Source: Temnothorax longispinosus
Lineage: Eukaryota; Arthropoda; Insecta; Hymenoptera; Formicidae
Direction of reading: 5' to 3'
DNA: 64,000 nt
Assembly: GCF_030848805.1 (NCBI RefSeq)
Contig: NC_092368.1
Location: 19,719,875 to 19,783,874 of the forward strand
Numbering within the stretch: position 1 is the first letter of the stretch; each line of letters opens with the position of its first letter. A program made the translations under genes and the position numbers. Shown one piece after another: positions 10,330-20,929 of the stretch. The notes beneath the pieces are model-generated. The model saw nothing but the letters and a program-made list of their open reading frames with translations, was not told the origin of the DNA and did no database searches.

Positions 10330-11341
10330 AGGCTTAATAGTATATCATCGTCAATGTCCGTCTCACGCAACTTTCTCTCTCTGTTAGCTACTTGAGTAGT
10401 AACCATTGGCGTTTTCTGAGCATGTGCTTCGCTAAAGTTGAACCTAGCTAAGATTTTTCTTATATATTTTTCTTGGGTTAATTCAATTATTTTGTTCTGT
10501 CTGTCTCGCCTTATAGCTATACCCAGAAATTCTTTTGGTTCACCTAGCACTGTCATTTCAAATTCTTTACTTAAACCTGTCTTAACCTCTTCTAATTTAT
10601 CTTTATCATTACTCGCCACTAATATATATCATCTACATATAAAAGCAAAATTAAGTACTTATCCTCATTTCTCCAAGTAAACATACAAGGTTCTAATTCT
10701 GAATTCTGAAGTCCCATTTTCAGAGCAGCTTCAGTGAATCTGATATTCCAACGCTTTGGACTTATACGTAATCCATAAAGAGCTCGTTTAAGTTTACACA
10801 CCTTTTCTCTTTTATCTTTATCAGTATAATTCGCACCGTCAGGTATTTCCATGTAAATTTCCTCATCAATAGTTCCATTAAGAAATGCTGTTTTCACATC
10901 CAATTGGCAAACATCTAAATCGTGTTTATTAATTATTGCGATTACAGAACGCACCAGAGGCAATCTTGATACAGGAGCATATGTCTCCCTTAGTTCATAA
11001 TAGTTTTTATCTTTGAAACCTCGAATGACAAGTCGCGCCTTATGTTTAATTTTCCCATCTGATTCGATCTTTTGTTTGAAAACCCACCTTGAATCTATAA
11101 TATTAGCCTTTTTACCATCACTTGTTATTGTTGGACGACTCACCAATTCCCACACCTCATTTTTGTTCATAGAATTTAATTCGTCTTCGATTGCTTTCTG
11201 CCACAGTCTCTTATCTTTTGTCAACATAGCTTCTTTATAGTTAATAGGGTCTAGATTAATATCAGCTAAAAGAGCATGATATAATTCATCATTATCTTTA
11301 ATTTCTGCTTGTTCAGATTCTGCATTGAATAACGCATCAGC
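10330..11341 (-). pseudogene. Copia reverse transcriptase, broken
   Basis: The frame opens after the integrase stop at 11342 and shows RWVFKQKIESDGKIKHKARLVIRGF, then CQLDVKTAFLNG with the first catalytic Asp, LKRALYGLRISPKRW, and the YVDD box near 10622. An apparent 2-base insertion inside the YVDD segment shifts the frame; the thumb and connection continue in another frame (ASNDKDKLEEV, EFLGIAI) until the MITE. With a stop upstream, a shift at the active site and an insertion downstream, no functional enzyme can be made from this copy. Confidence 0.92.
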
Positions 11342-12685
11342 TTATTTTAACTTTTCGTCAATTTGTAGGTTAGAAAAACTAGTATCATTTACAGACTCAC
11401 CGTTAGTCTCTGCTTCATTGTCAGGTTTTAATATCTTAGGATTTAATTCAATTTTTCTAGGTCTACCTCTTTTACGCTTAGGTTCTCCCTCCGGTTTTAA
11501 AAACTCTTCGGGTTTATTCTCACCTTTATTGTTCTCACCTTTATTAAAAACGAACCATTTTTCTTTATCTACTTCTTCTAAGACTAAAAGAGGATCGTTA
11601 ATGTCACTTTTCTTGTATTTATCTCCGTATACAATCTTTTCATTAAACTTTGCATTTCTACTCTCATAATATTTGCCTTCCTCGGGCTTGAGAAATATAT
11701 ATCCCGTAGGAGTATATCCCACCAGAATAACTCGCCTTCCCTCAAATCTAAATTTCGGACCTGTTTTTCTTTGAACTTTAATATAAGCCACGCACCCAAA
11801 TCTCTTAATTTGATCTATGTGAAAGCTATGATGTGAGGCAAATCTTTCTAATGGAATAACCATATCGTTGGATTTGTGAGGAGTTCTATTATAAGCATAA
11901 ACGGCTGCACTTAAGGCTAAATCCCATAAATTTTCTGGTAAATTCGCATCATAAATATATGATCTTACTTTAGTTTGGATTGTCTGATTGAAGCGCTCAG
12001 AGACCCCATTATGTTGAGGTGTATCAGGACATGCTAGTTGTAATTCCGCACCTAATTTATTTAAAACCTCGATTGTATAGCCACCCGTATATTCTGTTCC
12101 CTGGTCAGTACGCAAATAACACACCTTAGCGTCATAACCTAGTAGGTTTCGAGCACTTCTCACAAACATCTCTAAACAGTGACCTGTGTCACTTTTCGTC
12201 TTCATTGGGTATGCCATTGCTAATCTAGATAAATCATCTATCCACACTGAAATATATCTATAACCCTTAAAATGAGAAAGTGGTGTAATCGGACCCATGA
12301 CATCTCCATGTATTATCTGTAACGGTTCTGTCGCTCTCCTACGAGTAGTTTTAAAAGGCAAAGTATTGAATCTCGAAATCTTACACACCTCACAATTTAA
12401 AAGAGATTGGTCAAATACTGCTTCCTTTAATTGTTTGTTATCAGGAAACTTTAATTGTAAAGCTTTTAGATACGCAATTGACGCGTGGCCGAATCTAACG
12501 TGCCACAGCATCGCTTTGTTATTTTCTGCAAATTTTTTATAATTTTCTAAAAAAAGCGATTCTGAATTGGGTATCTCTACAATAGGCAACTCATCAATAT
12601 TACTAAGTTTACGGTCCCAAATAGTCACATCAAAATTAGAATGTTCGTACACTATCAATATCTTTCTCATTCTCACCTTTATCAT
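11342..12685 (-). CDS. Copia integrase
   Basis: Zinc-binding residues H62, H67, C98 and C101 (counting from the first Met of the frame) precede the catalytic core with D128 (HGDVMGP), D194 (RTDQGTEYT) and E230 (NGVSER). The GKGY-like tail RVILVGYTPTGYIFL follows, as in Copia integrases. The domain itself is complete. Its N-terminal link to protease is frameshifted near 12660, and a single TAA separates it from the reverse transcriptase. Confidence 0.93.
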   Translation of the reverse strand: MIKVRMRKILIVYEHSNFDVTIWDRKLSNIDELPIVEIPNSESLFLENYKKFAENNKAMLWHVRFGHASIAYLKALQLKFPDNKQLKEAVFDQSLLNCEVCKISRFNTLPFKTTRRRATEPLQIIHGDVMGPITPLSHFKGYRYISVWIDDLSRLAMAYPMKTKSDTGHCLEMFVRSARNLLGYDAKVCYLRTDQGTEYTGGYTIEVLNKLGAELQLACPDTPQHNGVSERFNQTIQTKVRSYIYDANLPENLWDLALSAAVYAYNRTPHKSNDMVIPLERFASHHSFHIDQIKRFGCVAYIKVQRKTGPKFRFEGRRVILVGYTPTGYIFLKPEEGKYYESRNAKFNEKIVYGDKYKKSDINDPLLVLEEVDKEKWFVFNKGENNKGENKPEEFLKPEGEPKRKRGRPRKIELNPKILKPDNEAETNGESVNDTSFSNLQIDEKLK

Positions 12686-13210
12686 CTCTCCCTCCTGAAT
12701 TTAAAATCTCATCATGAATCTCAATATTCACACCAATATTCTCACCAATATTTTCACCAATATTCTCACCAATATTCTCACCAATATTCTCACCAATATT
12801 CTCACCAATATTCTCACCAATATTCTCACCAATATTTTTTTCTTGTACGCTCTTTTCAGATTCTTTCGGTATTTTGTCAGTTTCAGAGTTTATTTGTGTC
12901 TTTTCTTTGGCTGTCACACTACGAGTAATATATTTTCTCGCACCTAATATTTTTTCAGCCAAATTTGCTATAACTCGCTTGTTCACTATTTTATGTGATG
13001 TTTTATCATACCTATTATCTTTAAGAATTTCTAGTTCTATTATCCAATATGGTCTTTTATACACACCAGTAATAAATAATTCTTCAGAAATAGGGTCAAA
13101 AATATCAATCTTTTCATTGTCTAAATATATACCTAACCCCATCTCTGCAAATTTTCGTAGTGACAATAAATTCTCTGTAAGAGCTTCTGCGCAAATGACT
13201 TTGTCTATTT
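12636..13210 (-). pseudogene. Copia gag-pol linker with (IGEN)n minisatellite
   Basis: After the protease segment the frame shifts near 13207 and continues with LSLRKFAEMGLGIYLD, the conserved region between protease and integrase of Copia elements. It then enters about nine perfect or near-perfect copies of a 12-bp unit (12731-12836) coding IGEN, and frameshifts again near 12660 into the integrase. The 12-bp unit keeps the frame whatever the copy number. Confidence 0.85.
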
Positions 13211-15484
13211 CTAGTTACCGTTCTCTAGTCTAATTTCAATATTTCCAGCTTCCTCCGTTTTTAAGTCCGCTGACTCATCTTTGTTAGCACATTTAATCAC
13301 ACCGTTATCAAATTCATCAAATGTCTTGAAAATAATTTTAGAATTCGTTAAATGTTCGGTCGCACCTGAATCTGCTAGAAAATTCGAAAAGAATCTATTT
13401 TGACTTATAGATTCAGTATTCAAACACCTAGTTTTAGTATTCGTGATATCGAAATTATCAGCTATCAGAGACACGGCACCACTCGCTAGATTTAAAATAT
13501 CATGCTCACCTTTATGATTATTTGTTTTCTCTGTAGAGTTTCCGCCGTTCTGTTGAGTCCCTTGATCTGAATTATTTCCTTTGTTCCCACCTTTATCGCA
13601 CCTATTGTTAGTAGTTTTGTAATTGTTTCTGCCCTTTCCTCTAGGACCATTATATTTTCCTCTTTTCGCATTTTCTGATTTTCCATTATACTCAGCTTTT
13701 CGTTTTAAACCTCGTCTTTGGTTAATACCTCGACCTCGGGAACGAACATTATTATACCTGTATCCTCCTTTTTGTTGATTGAATTTCTTTGGAGAATTGG
13801 GGCATTCCGCCGCCCTGTGGTCTCCAAACTCACCGCAGTTGTAGCATTGTCTGCCAGACAGACCTCTCCTTGGACACTTCGCACCTATGTGTCCATAGCC
13901 TTGACATTCATAGCAACGTACGTTTTCCAAGTTAGCCAAATTTGCTGTCCTCACCTGATTTTGCCCACCTCGCACCTGATTTCGCGCCGCTTCGTCTTGC
14001 ATAACAAGAAGTTTTAATTGGTCATATGAGAGACTCGCACCGTTAGAGTTTTTGGTGACAAACTCTATTGATTGTATTTGCGGCACTGAGATCATAACAG
14101 CATTGTAGAAGGCATCTCGTTTTTCGTTTTCAAACAGAGGTGTGGCACCCGGAGAATTCTCATAATTTCTAATAATCTCTTCAAACTTTTCACAGAATTC
14201 ACTCGCCTTTGTTTTACCGATTATATATTTCATGTTGTACAATTGCTTTCTTACTGAATGAGAGGTTACATTTATTTCACACCTTTTAATCTCTTTAATT
14301 TTATTTAAAATCTCCCCTGGGTTTTGCATATGTACTATTTTAGCATGATAATATGAATCAATATGATTTATTAAGATATCTCTAACTTTAAATTTTTGCT
14401 CATTTAATACACTTTCATCTTGTATGTTGGAAATAATAGAATTATCTATTATATGTAGTAAATTACATGTTCTAAGTTCCGATGAAAAGTAATCATAGAA
14501 ATGTTCATATTTCATATTTAAGTTCAATTTGTAATCACGCCTCATATTCGCACCTTTATTTATGAATTCAAGCTTTAAGGTATCTTTAACTGTATTAATC
14601 AACGAATTATCAGCTTTATCCTTACTGTGCGTCAAATCTTCGCGCCTCAAATTTTCCAGTTGTTCTTTGACTGCACTCGAGATTTTAGATTCTAAACTTT
14701 CATTATCGCCGGTTGCCACATACTCAGTTTGTTTCCTTTTATCATTTACCTCATATTCTCCCTCATCTTCAATATCTACTAGATTGTACGTGGTGACCAA
14801 TTTACCAACCACATTGTCCAATCTAGTGATCTGTGTGCCCCACTCCTCTCTCATAATTTTAATCAGCTGATTCAGCTGGAGCAACGACGCACCAAATTGC
14901 TCCATAGTCTTGGTGGTAGTGGTACAGAATTTCGAGAGGACACTCGTCATTTCTGAGATTTTGGTCTCTTGCATTCTAACTTTGGTCAAAGCTGGAAGTT
15001 CATTGATTTCTGAATCTTCGAGTAATGTCTTCTTTGAGACTGGAGGATTAGGTTTAATGCTATCTTTAATGCGTTTGAGGTAGTCACTAGTCTTGGGGTC
15101 AGATACAATAATTTCATTACCAACTATCATAGGTAAAGTTTTACCCTCTTTGGCGACCTCAGCTACCATGGCCATATTGGCCAACAAACTCACCATCACT
15201 TCTTTGCCAAACTCGCCTATCTCACCTTTGCCAAACTGGCCTATCTCACCGTCGCCAAACTCGCCTATCTCACCGTCCACACCTTCCTTATCTCGCTTCT
15301 CCGATTTTTCAACACTTGCTTCACCGGTAGCTGGGTGACACTCAGATGGAGTCCTCGGCATCTCCAGCGGCAGGTCATTGAGGAGTTTGTCCTCACGCCA
15401 GATTAATAGGCTCTTCCATAACCTATCCGACAGCATTCTTTTCTCTGCATAAGATTTGGTAATTAGAGTCCTGCATTTTAGCAT
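13211..15484 (-). CDS. Copia gag-protease
   Basis: 757 codons from the ATG at 15484. The acidic N-terminus contains short GEIGEFG repeats; a coiled-coil-like region follows; the capsid-like segment (ILNKIKEIKRCEIN...RKQLYNMKYI) covers the middle. Two CCHC zinc knuckles lie at about residues 523 and 546 (CYECQGYGHIGAKC, CYNCGEFGDHRAAEC), followed by an Arg/Gly/Asn-rich stretch. The aspartic protease motif LADSGATEH is at about residue 702. The frame ends at 13211, just past the protease. The upstream start is the first Met; a short Met-initiated frame further upstream (15848-16042) might be an older N-terminal segment. Confidence 0.92.
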   Translation of the reverse strand: MLKCRTLITKSYAEKRMLSDRLWKSLLIWREDKLLNDLPLEMPRTPSECHPATGEASVEKSEKRDKEGVDGEIGEFGDGEIGQFGKGEIGEFGKEVMVSLLANMAMVAEVAKEGKTLPMIVGNEIIVSDPKTSDYLKRIKDSIKPNPPVSKKTLLEDSEINELPALTKVRMQETKISEMTSVLSKFCTTTTKTMEQFGASLLQLNQLIKIMREEWGTQITRLDNVVGKLVTTYNLVDIEDEGEYEVNDKRKQTEYVATGDNESLESKISSAVKEQLENLRREDLTHSKDKADNSLINTVKDTLKLEFINKGANMRRDYKLNLNMKYEHFYDYFSSELRTCNLLHIIDNSIISNIQDESVLNEQKFKVRDILINHIDSYYHAKIVHMQNPGEILNKIKEIKRCEINVTSHSVRKQLYNMKYIIGKTKASEFCEKFEEIIRNYENSPGATPLFENEKRDAFYNAVMISVPQIQSIEFVTKNSNGASLSYDQLKLLVMQDEAARNQVRGGQNQVRTANLANLENVRCYECQGYGHIGAKCPRRGLSGRQCYNCGEFGDHRAAECPNSPKKFNQQKGGYRYNNVRSRGRGINQRRGLKRKAEYNGKSENAKRGKYNGPRGKGRNNYKTTNNRCDKGGNKGNNSDQGTQQNGGNSTEKTNNHKGEHDILNLASGAVSLIADNFDITNTKTRCLNTESISQNRFFSNFLADSGATEHLTNSKIIFKTFDEFDNGVIKCANKDESADLKTEEAGNIEIRLENGN

Positions 15485-17080
15485 GAAGATTTAATTGTAG
15501 CCATATGGACTATGCCTAAGAGTCATGCAGTTGACCGAACAACAAGTATGGCTGACACCAAGGCAAACAGACGTATAATGATTTGAACAACAAGACTTCT
15601 CATACATCTATTTAAGTAATTTAGGTAATATAATATCGAACAACAAATACATACTACCCGCATTACCCATCAGAGTGATTAATTTTTAAATTTTGCAAAA
15701 TTATTTTGTTAATCGATTTTTAAATTAAAAAGAGCATAAAGTATTTACTTATGTGTGCGAGTGTTATATGTATATGTGCTAGCCCATATACACACAAGCA
15801 CTGTCTCTTTCATACGTATGTATATATATTTTTCTCACCAACACATTTCACACCAAATACACACCGACTTTCAACTCAATAAACTCACCAGATCTGTAAT
15901 TTGCTCCCAACTCTGTGTTTATCAGAAGGGATTCATCCTCTACGTTGAGAGTCACTCTCTCCCCTTTGTGCACTCCATCTAAATCGAATGCAATTTTCAA
16001 ATATGTCCACAGATCCAGAAGATCCCTTTTTACTGTAAACATTTTATTAGTTAATTAATCTGGAATTGCCAAAATATTGTTATAACTCTAAATTTTCAGT
16101 TTGTTTAATCGCAATTTAGATGGTGCAAAACCATCCAAACTGCAGTTTAATTATTTGAAAATAAAATAATAGTTTAACACACCAATAACTCGCCTTAAGA
16201 TCACACCTAGTTTCGCACCATTGAATATGTACTCTCCGTTGATATATGCATATATTAATTCAATCTGATTTAATCGTGTATGTGTGACATACATGTTCAC
16301 ATACATACATTTGTATACGTATACCCATGGGTTGGCCGAGCCGCAGCGATCAAAAGGCGCCAAGAGCCCGCATTTGTAAACATATGTCTCTACTCGGTAA
16401 TAGAGAAAGAGCTCAGCCGCGCGCTATGTCTTATATCTTTCTCACCTCTCTCTTTTACTCCTTCGCTCGAGCGTCGCGCAACGCACCGCGCTCCTTCTCC
16501 TTCGAGTTCTCTGTTATGCTCTGGCCGTGCATATCAATTCTCGTAACCAAAACAACTGAATTCTTTTGACCGCGCGGGCAAGGCTCAAATAGCACACCAC
16601 ACACCAGTATCATTGTCGCACCGTTTTATTTTTCCGACTTGCACTTTTAATTTTCTTAAATTTTACATCTTTTCTTTTATATTTTTCCTTAAACGATATA
16701 CTTTATGAAGTCGCGTTTAATATGTGCATTTTCCTTTAAGAACAACGACTTCAGGCACTCCCGGCTTTTACTTTGTCGCGTTTTTTTTTTTTTTTTCCGC
16801 CACGAGCGTATTTTTACTCACCCCTATAGTACAATTACGCATTTACACACAGAACTTCAATGCGTATGCGTACCTATACGCCGTGTTTTCTCGGGTAGCA
16901 AGGTAACACATAAAATATTACTTACTGGCTTCTTGCGACATTTCCGCATCGGCTTTTTGCACACCATCAGCCATCTCTCACCTCGAATCTCAGCACACCG
17001 TATAAAAGGTCCTTGCCTCGAAATTTTCCGCGCCCACAAAATTTACTGGACAAGCACACGCGATTTTTCTTTTATGCGCT
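15485..17080 (-). other. Copia 5' leader, about 1.6 kb
   Basis: This stretch runs between the primer site and the gag start. It is unusually long for Copia. It has one 64-codon Met frame on the element's strand (15848-16042, KRDLLDLWTYLKIAFDLDG) with protein-like composition but no recognised domain. Otherwise it is non-coding, with pyrimidine-rich stretches on the plus strand. Confidence 0.6.
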
Positions 17081-17105
17081 GTGGAAGCGTGCTGGGCCCA
17101 TAACC
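17076..17105 (-). other. Copia primer binding site for initiator tRNA-Met
   Basis: Directly inside the 5' LTR. The plus strand reads TGGAAGCGTGCTGGGCCC then ATAACC, which equals the D-arm-to-anticodon part of insect initiator tRNA-Met as I know it. Copia is known to prime with the 5' half of this tRNA cut in the anticodon loop. The match seems to extend to about 29 of 30 bases (GCGC-GTGGAAGCG), beyond the usual 15. Confidence 0.85.
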
Positions 17106-17336
17106 TGAGAGGATCGTGGTGCCGGGAGTGGGTCGAATTAAGAAAAACACTCTTATTAATGACTATATATAAAAGTATATTGTAACTCTCCTCTAATGAC
17201 AACCGCTTCTTAACGCGGCCAGATCTCGTGTGTGCGCGTCGGGGCCTATTCGGCCCGCGCAGCATCGGTACACCCCCGAGGAGGGGAGAGTAGAGGAAGT
17301 AGAGAGATAAGAGCAGGGCGCTCCAGTATTCTCACA
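17106..17336 (-). repeat. Copia 5' LTR
   Basis: 231 bp, matching the LTR at 9051-9281 base for base as read, followed by the duplicated target TAAAC. Confidence 0.95.
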
Positions 17337-17418
17337 TAAACATCTTTCTAAATATTATAAATTGTATTATTTATGACAAATCATGCTTAACCGTCCGGCC
17401 ACTGGGACGTTTACCTTA

Positions 17419-18318
17419 AATGGTGAAGATGACTCGAAAGAAAAGCCGAAACGTTCATCACATCTAAATACACGGTTTTTTTCTTTTTTATTTGCGCACC
17501 ACGTTCCGTACCTGACTCGCATTCGCCGTTTAAATCGTTGACACTTTCACGAGTTCAATTATATTATTGAATAATTAAGACAACCCTGGTAAAAAAATTC
17601 TCATAATCTTAATAATAAACTGAGTGAATTAGGCTACAGGGGGCACCACATAAAAAAAAAAACGCGCCACTAACTCTACCGCAAGGTGGTGAGGAAACGA
17701 GTTCAAAAGTACACTACAGCCTCTGAGAAGTGAGATACGGCGAGATAAAGTCGCTGAAACCGTTTGTTACAAAAAGTATCCTACTTTTCCCGTCTCTAGC
17801 GCCAAAACTATTGGTCGTAGGAAAAAAACCTATACTTTCTTTTTTGTAGAGAATTTAATTCCCTACAATATTGTATTAAACTATTTTAGCATAAGTCTAA
17901 TGGAAACCGAGACATTCGCGAAAAACCGACTTTTCACCCCTTTCTTCCAAGATGGCGGCCGAAGCACACCACGGCGGAGGTTGGAAACTTAGTATGTCAT
18001 TACTGACACCCAAACAACGCGATTAAAATTTTTTATAGCCTTGTCCTAATTAATCGATTTTCAAATGTACTTGCCGACTGGACTAATAGAAGAAAGAAGA
18101 AATAGAACGCCGGCTCACTCTGGGTCAAGGCTTGAAAATTTTGATATCTGATATAAGATTTTTGAAAATTTTTTCAGACTTTTAAACTGTGGCTAATGAT
18201 ATGTTGATTTAAAAAATTATAAGTAAATCAAATTTAATCTTGAATTTATTTTTATCTACGCACCGGCGGATCTAATAATTTATTTCATTGTTTTTATTCC
18301 ACACCTTGGACCAAAAAT
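17419..18318. other. No gene seen
   Basis: Mixed-composition sequence without open frames of note. It contains homopolymer runs and a short purine-rich stretch; nothing was recognised. Confidence 0.5.
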
Positions 18319-18573
18319 ATGGTGTTTCATGGTAGTAGAGGATACTTTAATAACATCACAAGACGGTTTGGAGTTAAAAACACAGTCCTTTTCAAATCTT
18401 GGATTGATACCAAACAGAAAATCAGTGCAGCAAGCCAACAACTGACATTCATGCTTCGATGTAGGAGATACGACGTATTACCTCCACACATTTGCCGCAT
18501 TTTTATTAATTCTATTATATTCTTCAGTTTTTTCTACCCCTATTTCATATATAATTCGTTAAGATTTGATTGA
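18319..18573 (+). pseudogene. Possible transposon ORF remnant
   Basis: An 84-codon frame whose middle (QKISAASQQLTFMLRCRRY, DVLPPHICR) resembles the short LxFLxxCRxxxxxP segments found near the start of some retroelement ORFs, for instance Penelope-like ones. This rests on a weak pattern only. The frame then runs into low-complexity sequence. A broken reading at 18850-19170 (EVNEFEKELAKSNKKI) may belong to the same remnant. Confidence 0.25.
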
Positions 18574-18589
18574 TTAGTTCTAGAGTTAT

Positions 18590-18785
18590 AGAAATTTCGG
18601 TAAATTTGGCACATACACACATATACACACACACACATACACATACACACATACACACATACATACATACAGACAATTTTTAAAATTACAATTTTTCGAC
18701 GTTTTAGAACATTCTGAACACGTTCAAAAAAACAACAAAAAATTTTTTTTTTACGAAAACAGCTTTTTCTATGAAGGAGCAATAA
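18590..18785. repeat. (CA)n/(CATA)n tract and dispersed repeat
   Basis: A microsatellite of CACATACA words at 18608-18672, followed by a segment shared with 4300-4435 (TTTTAGAACATTCTGAACAC). Confidence 0.6.
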
Positions 18786-19695
18786 AAAAAATTCTTTGTT
18801 TCCATGTTGAAATCTTGAAAGCTTAAGGCACGCTGGTGCGAATTTCTAAATCCAAATAAAGCGAGAAGAAGATGAAAAATTGCTTATTTATGTATCTTGC
18901 GAAGTTAATGAGTTCGAAAAAGAACTGGCTAAAAGTAACAAAAAAATTAGAGTATTTACCAACTTAATATGGATTTTGACCTTAGGCGAGGACGCACGAA
19001 TCATTTAAAAAATTATTGACAAATATCCACGACATCCACGACAGATCAAATTCTTTGAAGAAGAATCAAGTTTTTCTATAGAATCTCTTAATAGAGATAT
19101 ACGCGTAATAATTAAACATCAAAACAGAATTGCGCATTGCAAGAGAGAGGAGATAGATAAAATTTTAAATAAATTTTATAACTAAACTATTTCGTTACAA
19201 AAAATTGAAAAAAAATTTCTTGTAACAAAATCTATTTTAAGTTAGAAAATTTAATTGAAAAATTTTATGACAAATTAAATTATGAAAAAAAGAAGAAAAC
19301 AATTAAAGTATATAACTTTAAAACCGAATAATTCTGAATAGCTCATCTGAGCATTTTGAAGAGTATTAGAGTTCCTAATAAAAGAAAAAATTTTAATTTT
19401 TTTTCAAAAAACGAAAAAAACGAGAAGTTTGATTTAAAATCAAAATAGTTTTAAGTAGCTCATTTTATTCCTTTCGAAAAGTTCTAGAGTTCCTAATAAG
19501 TAAAAAACTGCAAAACCTTAGAATTGTTTTATAAAATTATCATCAAAACGCAAATGACATTCACGGCAGACCTTCGAAGTCGAATATCTTCTTAAAACTC
19601 CCATCAAAACGCCTGCAACTATACCACTAACTAGTGGCGATCCGACCACTATAGTTAAAAAGATATTCGAAGATGCAACGGATAAAATTCGACTA
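18786..19695. repeat. AT-rich stretch with a dispersed repeat
   Basis: There is no intact gene. 19525-19695 shares its words with 27820-28050: the AAGATATTCGACTTCGAAG type, TCATTTGCGT, and GATGCAACG with AAAATTCGACTAAG. Confidence 0.5.
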
Positions 19696-19876
19696 AGCCC
19701 CGTTTCACACGTATCCGGCACTGGACTACTGACGCCGGGTATCCGATCGCAAAGTGTATGTATTAATATGGTTGAACATTTACACGTTTGTCCGATAGCC
19801 GATTTGTGAAAACAAAAAAAATTGATCGGGTACCCGGCATCGGTAGTCCAGCGCCGGATCTACGTGTGAAACGTCT
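19696..19876. mobile_element. TA-flanked MITE
   Basis: Inverted ends of about 51 bp: the left GTTTCACACGTATCCGGCAC and onward pairs with the right arm ending GATCTACGTGTGAAACG. TA flanks both sides. Non-coding. Confidence 0.8.
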
Positions 19877-20220
19877 TAATCTTTCTGTCCGTAAACGGCA
19901 CGGGCACGGCACGGTTATGTTTAAATCGATCTTAAATCGGAAATATATTCACGGAGGGAGTGTTCGTTATACGAGTAATATTGATACAAATCTCGCAGCA
20001 TCGAAATATACGCGTATAATCGATTAAAGATGTAACGATAAAATTATCGTAAACAATATCAAAGAGTAAAACGCATAATTTAATGCATCAAGTACAGACA
20101 TTCATGGCGCATTAAAAAGTTGAAGAAAGTTACGTGCAACGTGCGTAACTTTCTTTCATTAAAAAAAAAAAAGTATAATTTTATGATATAATGAGAAATT
20201 CTTTTTCTATACGGCTAATT

Positions 20221-20429
20221 CACTGCAAATCCAAGTGTGTTATTTTAACTAAAGCTCTTCTTACACATTTCTTGTCGTTTTGAATAATGCCATTTAACAC
20301 GGTTGAACATATTAACACGATTAAATGTGTTGATTTAACACGCAACAAAACACGTAAAACGAGCTTCAGTCAAATGTGTTATTTTTAAACGTATATGCGT
20401 GTAGAAATAACACACTTGGATTTACAGTG
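20221..20429. mobile_element. MITE with CACTG termini
   Basis: CACTGCAAATCCAAGTGTGT at the left and the reverse complement of ACACACTTGGATTTACAGTG at the right form inverted repeats of about 25 bp. ATGTGTTATTT words recur inside in both orientations. No clear target duplication is seen, so the superfamily stays open. Confidence 0.75.
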
Positions 20430-20713
20430 TCTGATAAAACGGGTTGCAATTACAATTAATTACAAAGTATTCTATATATACCATCATTAGTCTATATACT
20501 CTATATAAATCAAAAATCGTATACTTACTATAACTGTCTCTACGCATTAAATATCAAAAGATAAAATTTAAACCAATACCTTGAGTTAAATAACATTTTG
20601 TTCTTTTTAATTACCATGTGTCAAAATTTATTATTTTAACACAAATAATGTTATTTTAACTCCATTGACTAGTCAAATTAATAATTAAATTAACATTGTT
20701 TTAGTTAAATTAA

Positions 20714-20908
20714 CCCTTTAGAGGCCAGGTTACAAGATAATCTTAAGATACGTCCCTGACGAGTTTTTTAGTCTTTTGTTTTTGTTTTTTTGTGTTGTTT
20801 CCTTGTTTTCTTTTTTTTTGTTTTTTTTTGTTTTGTTCTCTCTCTCTCTTTTTTTTTGTTTTTTTGTTTTTTTTATGTACATGATTATGTACACAGGCCC
20901 CTAAAGGG
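20714..20908. mobile_element. piggyBac-type MITE, family A copy 1
   Basis: TTAA at both sides (20710-20713, 20909-20912), ends CCCTTTAGAGGCC and GGCCCCTAAAGGG. The interior is a T-rich run with TTAAGATACGTCCCTGACGAG and TGTACATGATTATGTACA. The family matches 23583-23772. Confidence 0.85.
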
Positions 20909-20929
20909 TTAACGACATATTGAGTAGCA

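Larger units (their letters stand above)
9051..17336 (-). mobile_element. Copia-type LTR retrotransposon, full length but defective
   Basis: Two 231-bp LTRs read as identical and are flanked by a 5-bp duplication TAAAC (9046-9050, 17337-17341). Read on the minus strand the order is LTR, tRNA-Met primer site, long leader, gag-protease, integrase, reverse transcriptase, RNase H, polypurine tract, LTR. Integrase before reverse transcriptase is the Copia order. Lesions: frameshifts near 13207, 12660 and 10619, an in-frame stop at 11342-11344, and a 230-bp MITE at 10100-10329. It sits inside the pipsqueak-HTH transposon. Confidence 0.95.
8095..17416 (+). mobile_element. TA-flanked DNA transposon with pipsqueak-HTH ORF, split by a Copia element
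   Basis: The left end AGGTAAACCTCCCAGTGG and the reverse complement of the right end AGGTAAACGTCCCAGTGG form a 24-bp inverted repeat ending in CCGGAC with one mismatch, flanked by TA at 8093-8094 and 17417-17418. Without the Copia insertion it is about 1.03 kb. Variants of the terminal motif repeat inside (8115-8136, near 8491, near 8917). It encodes only an HTH protein and no DDE domain, so it is a deleted pogo/Tc1-mariner-type element. Confidence 0.8.

Noticed and set aside
12718..12836. CRISPR-like short repeat
   Set aside because: 12-bp direct tandem units without spacers, inside a Copia coding region.
17076..17105. tRNA-Met gene fragment
   Set aside because: It abuts the LTR in the primer-site position on the element's strand, so it is the primer binding site and not a tRNA gene.
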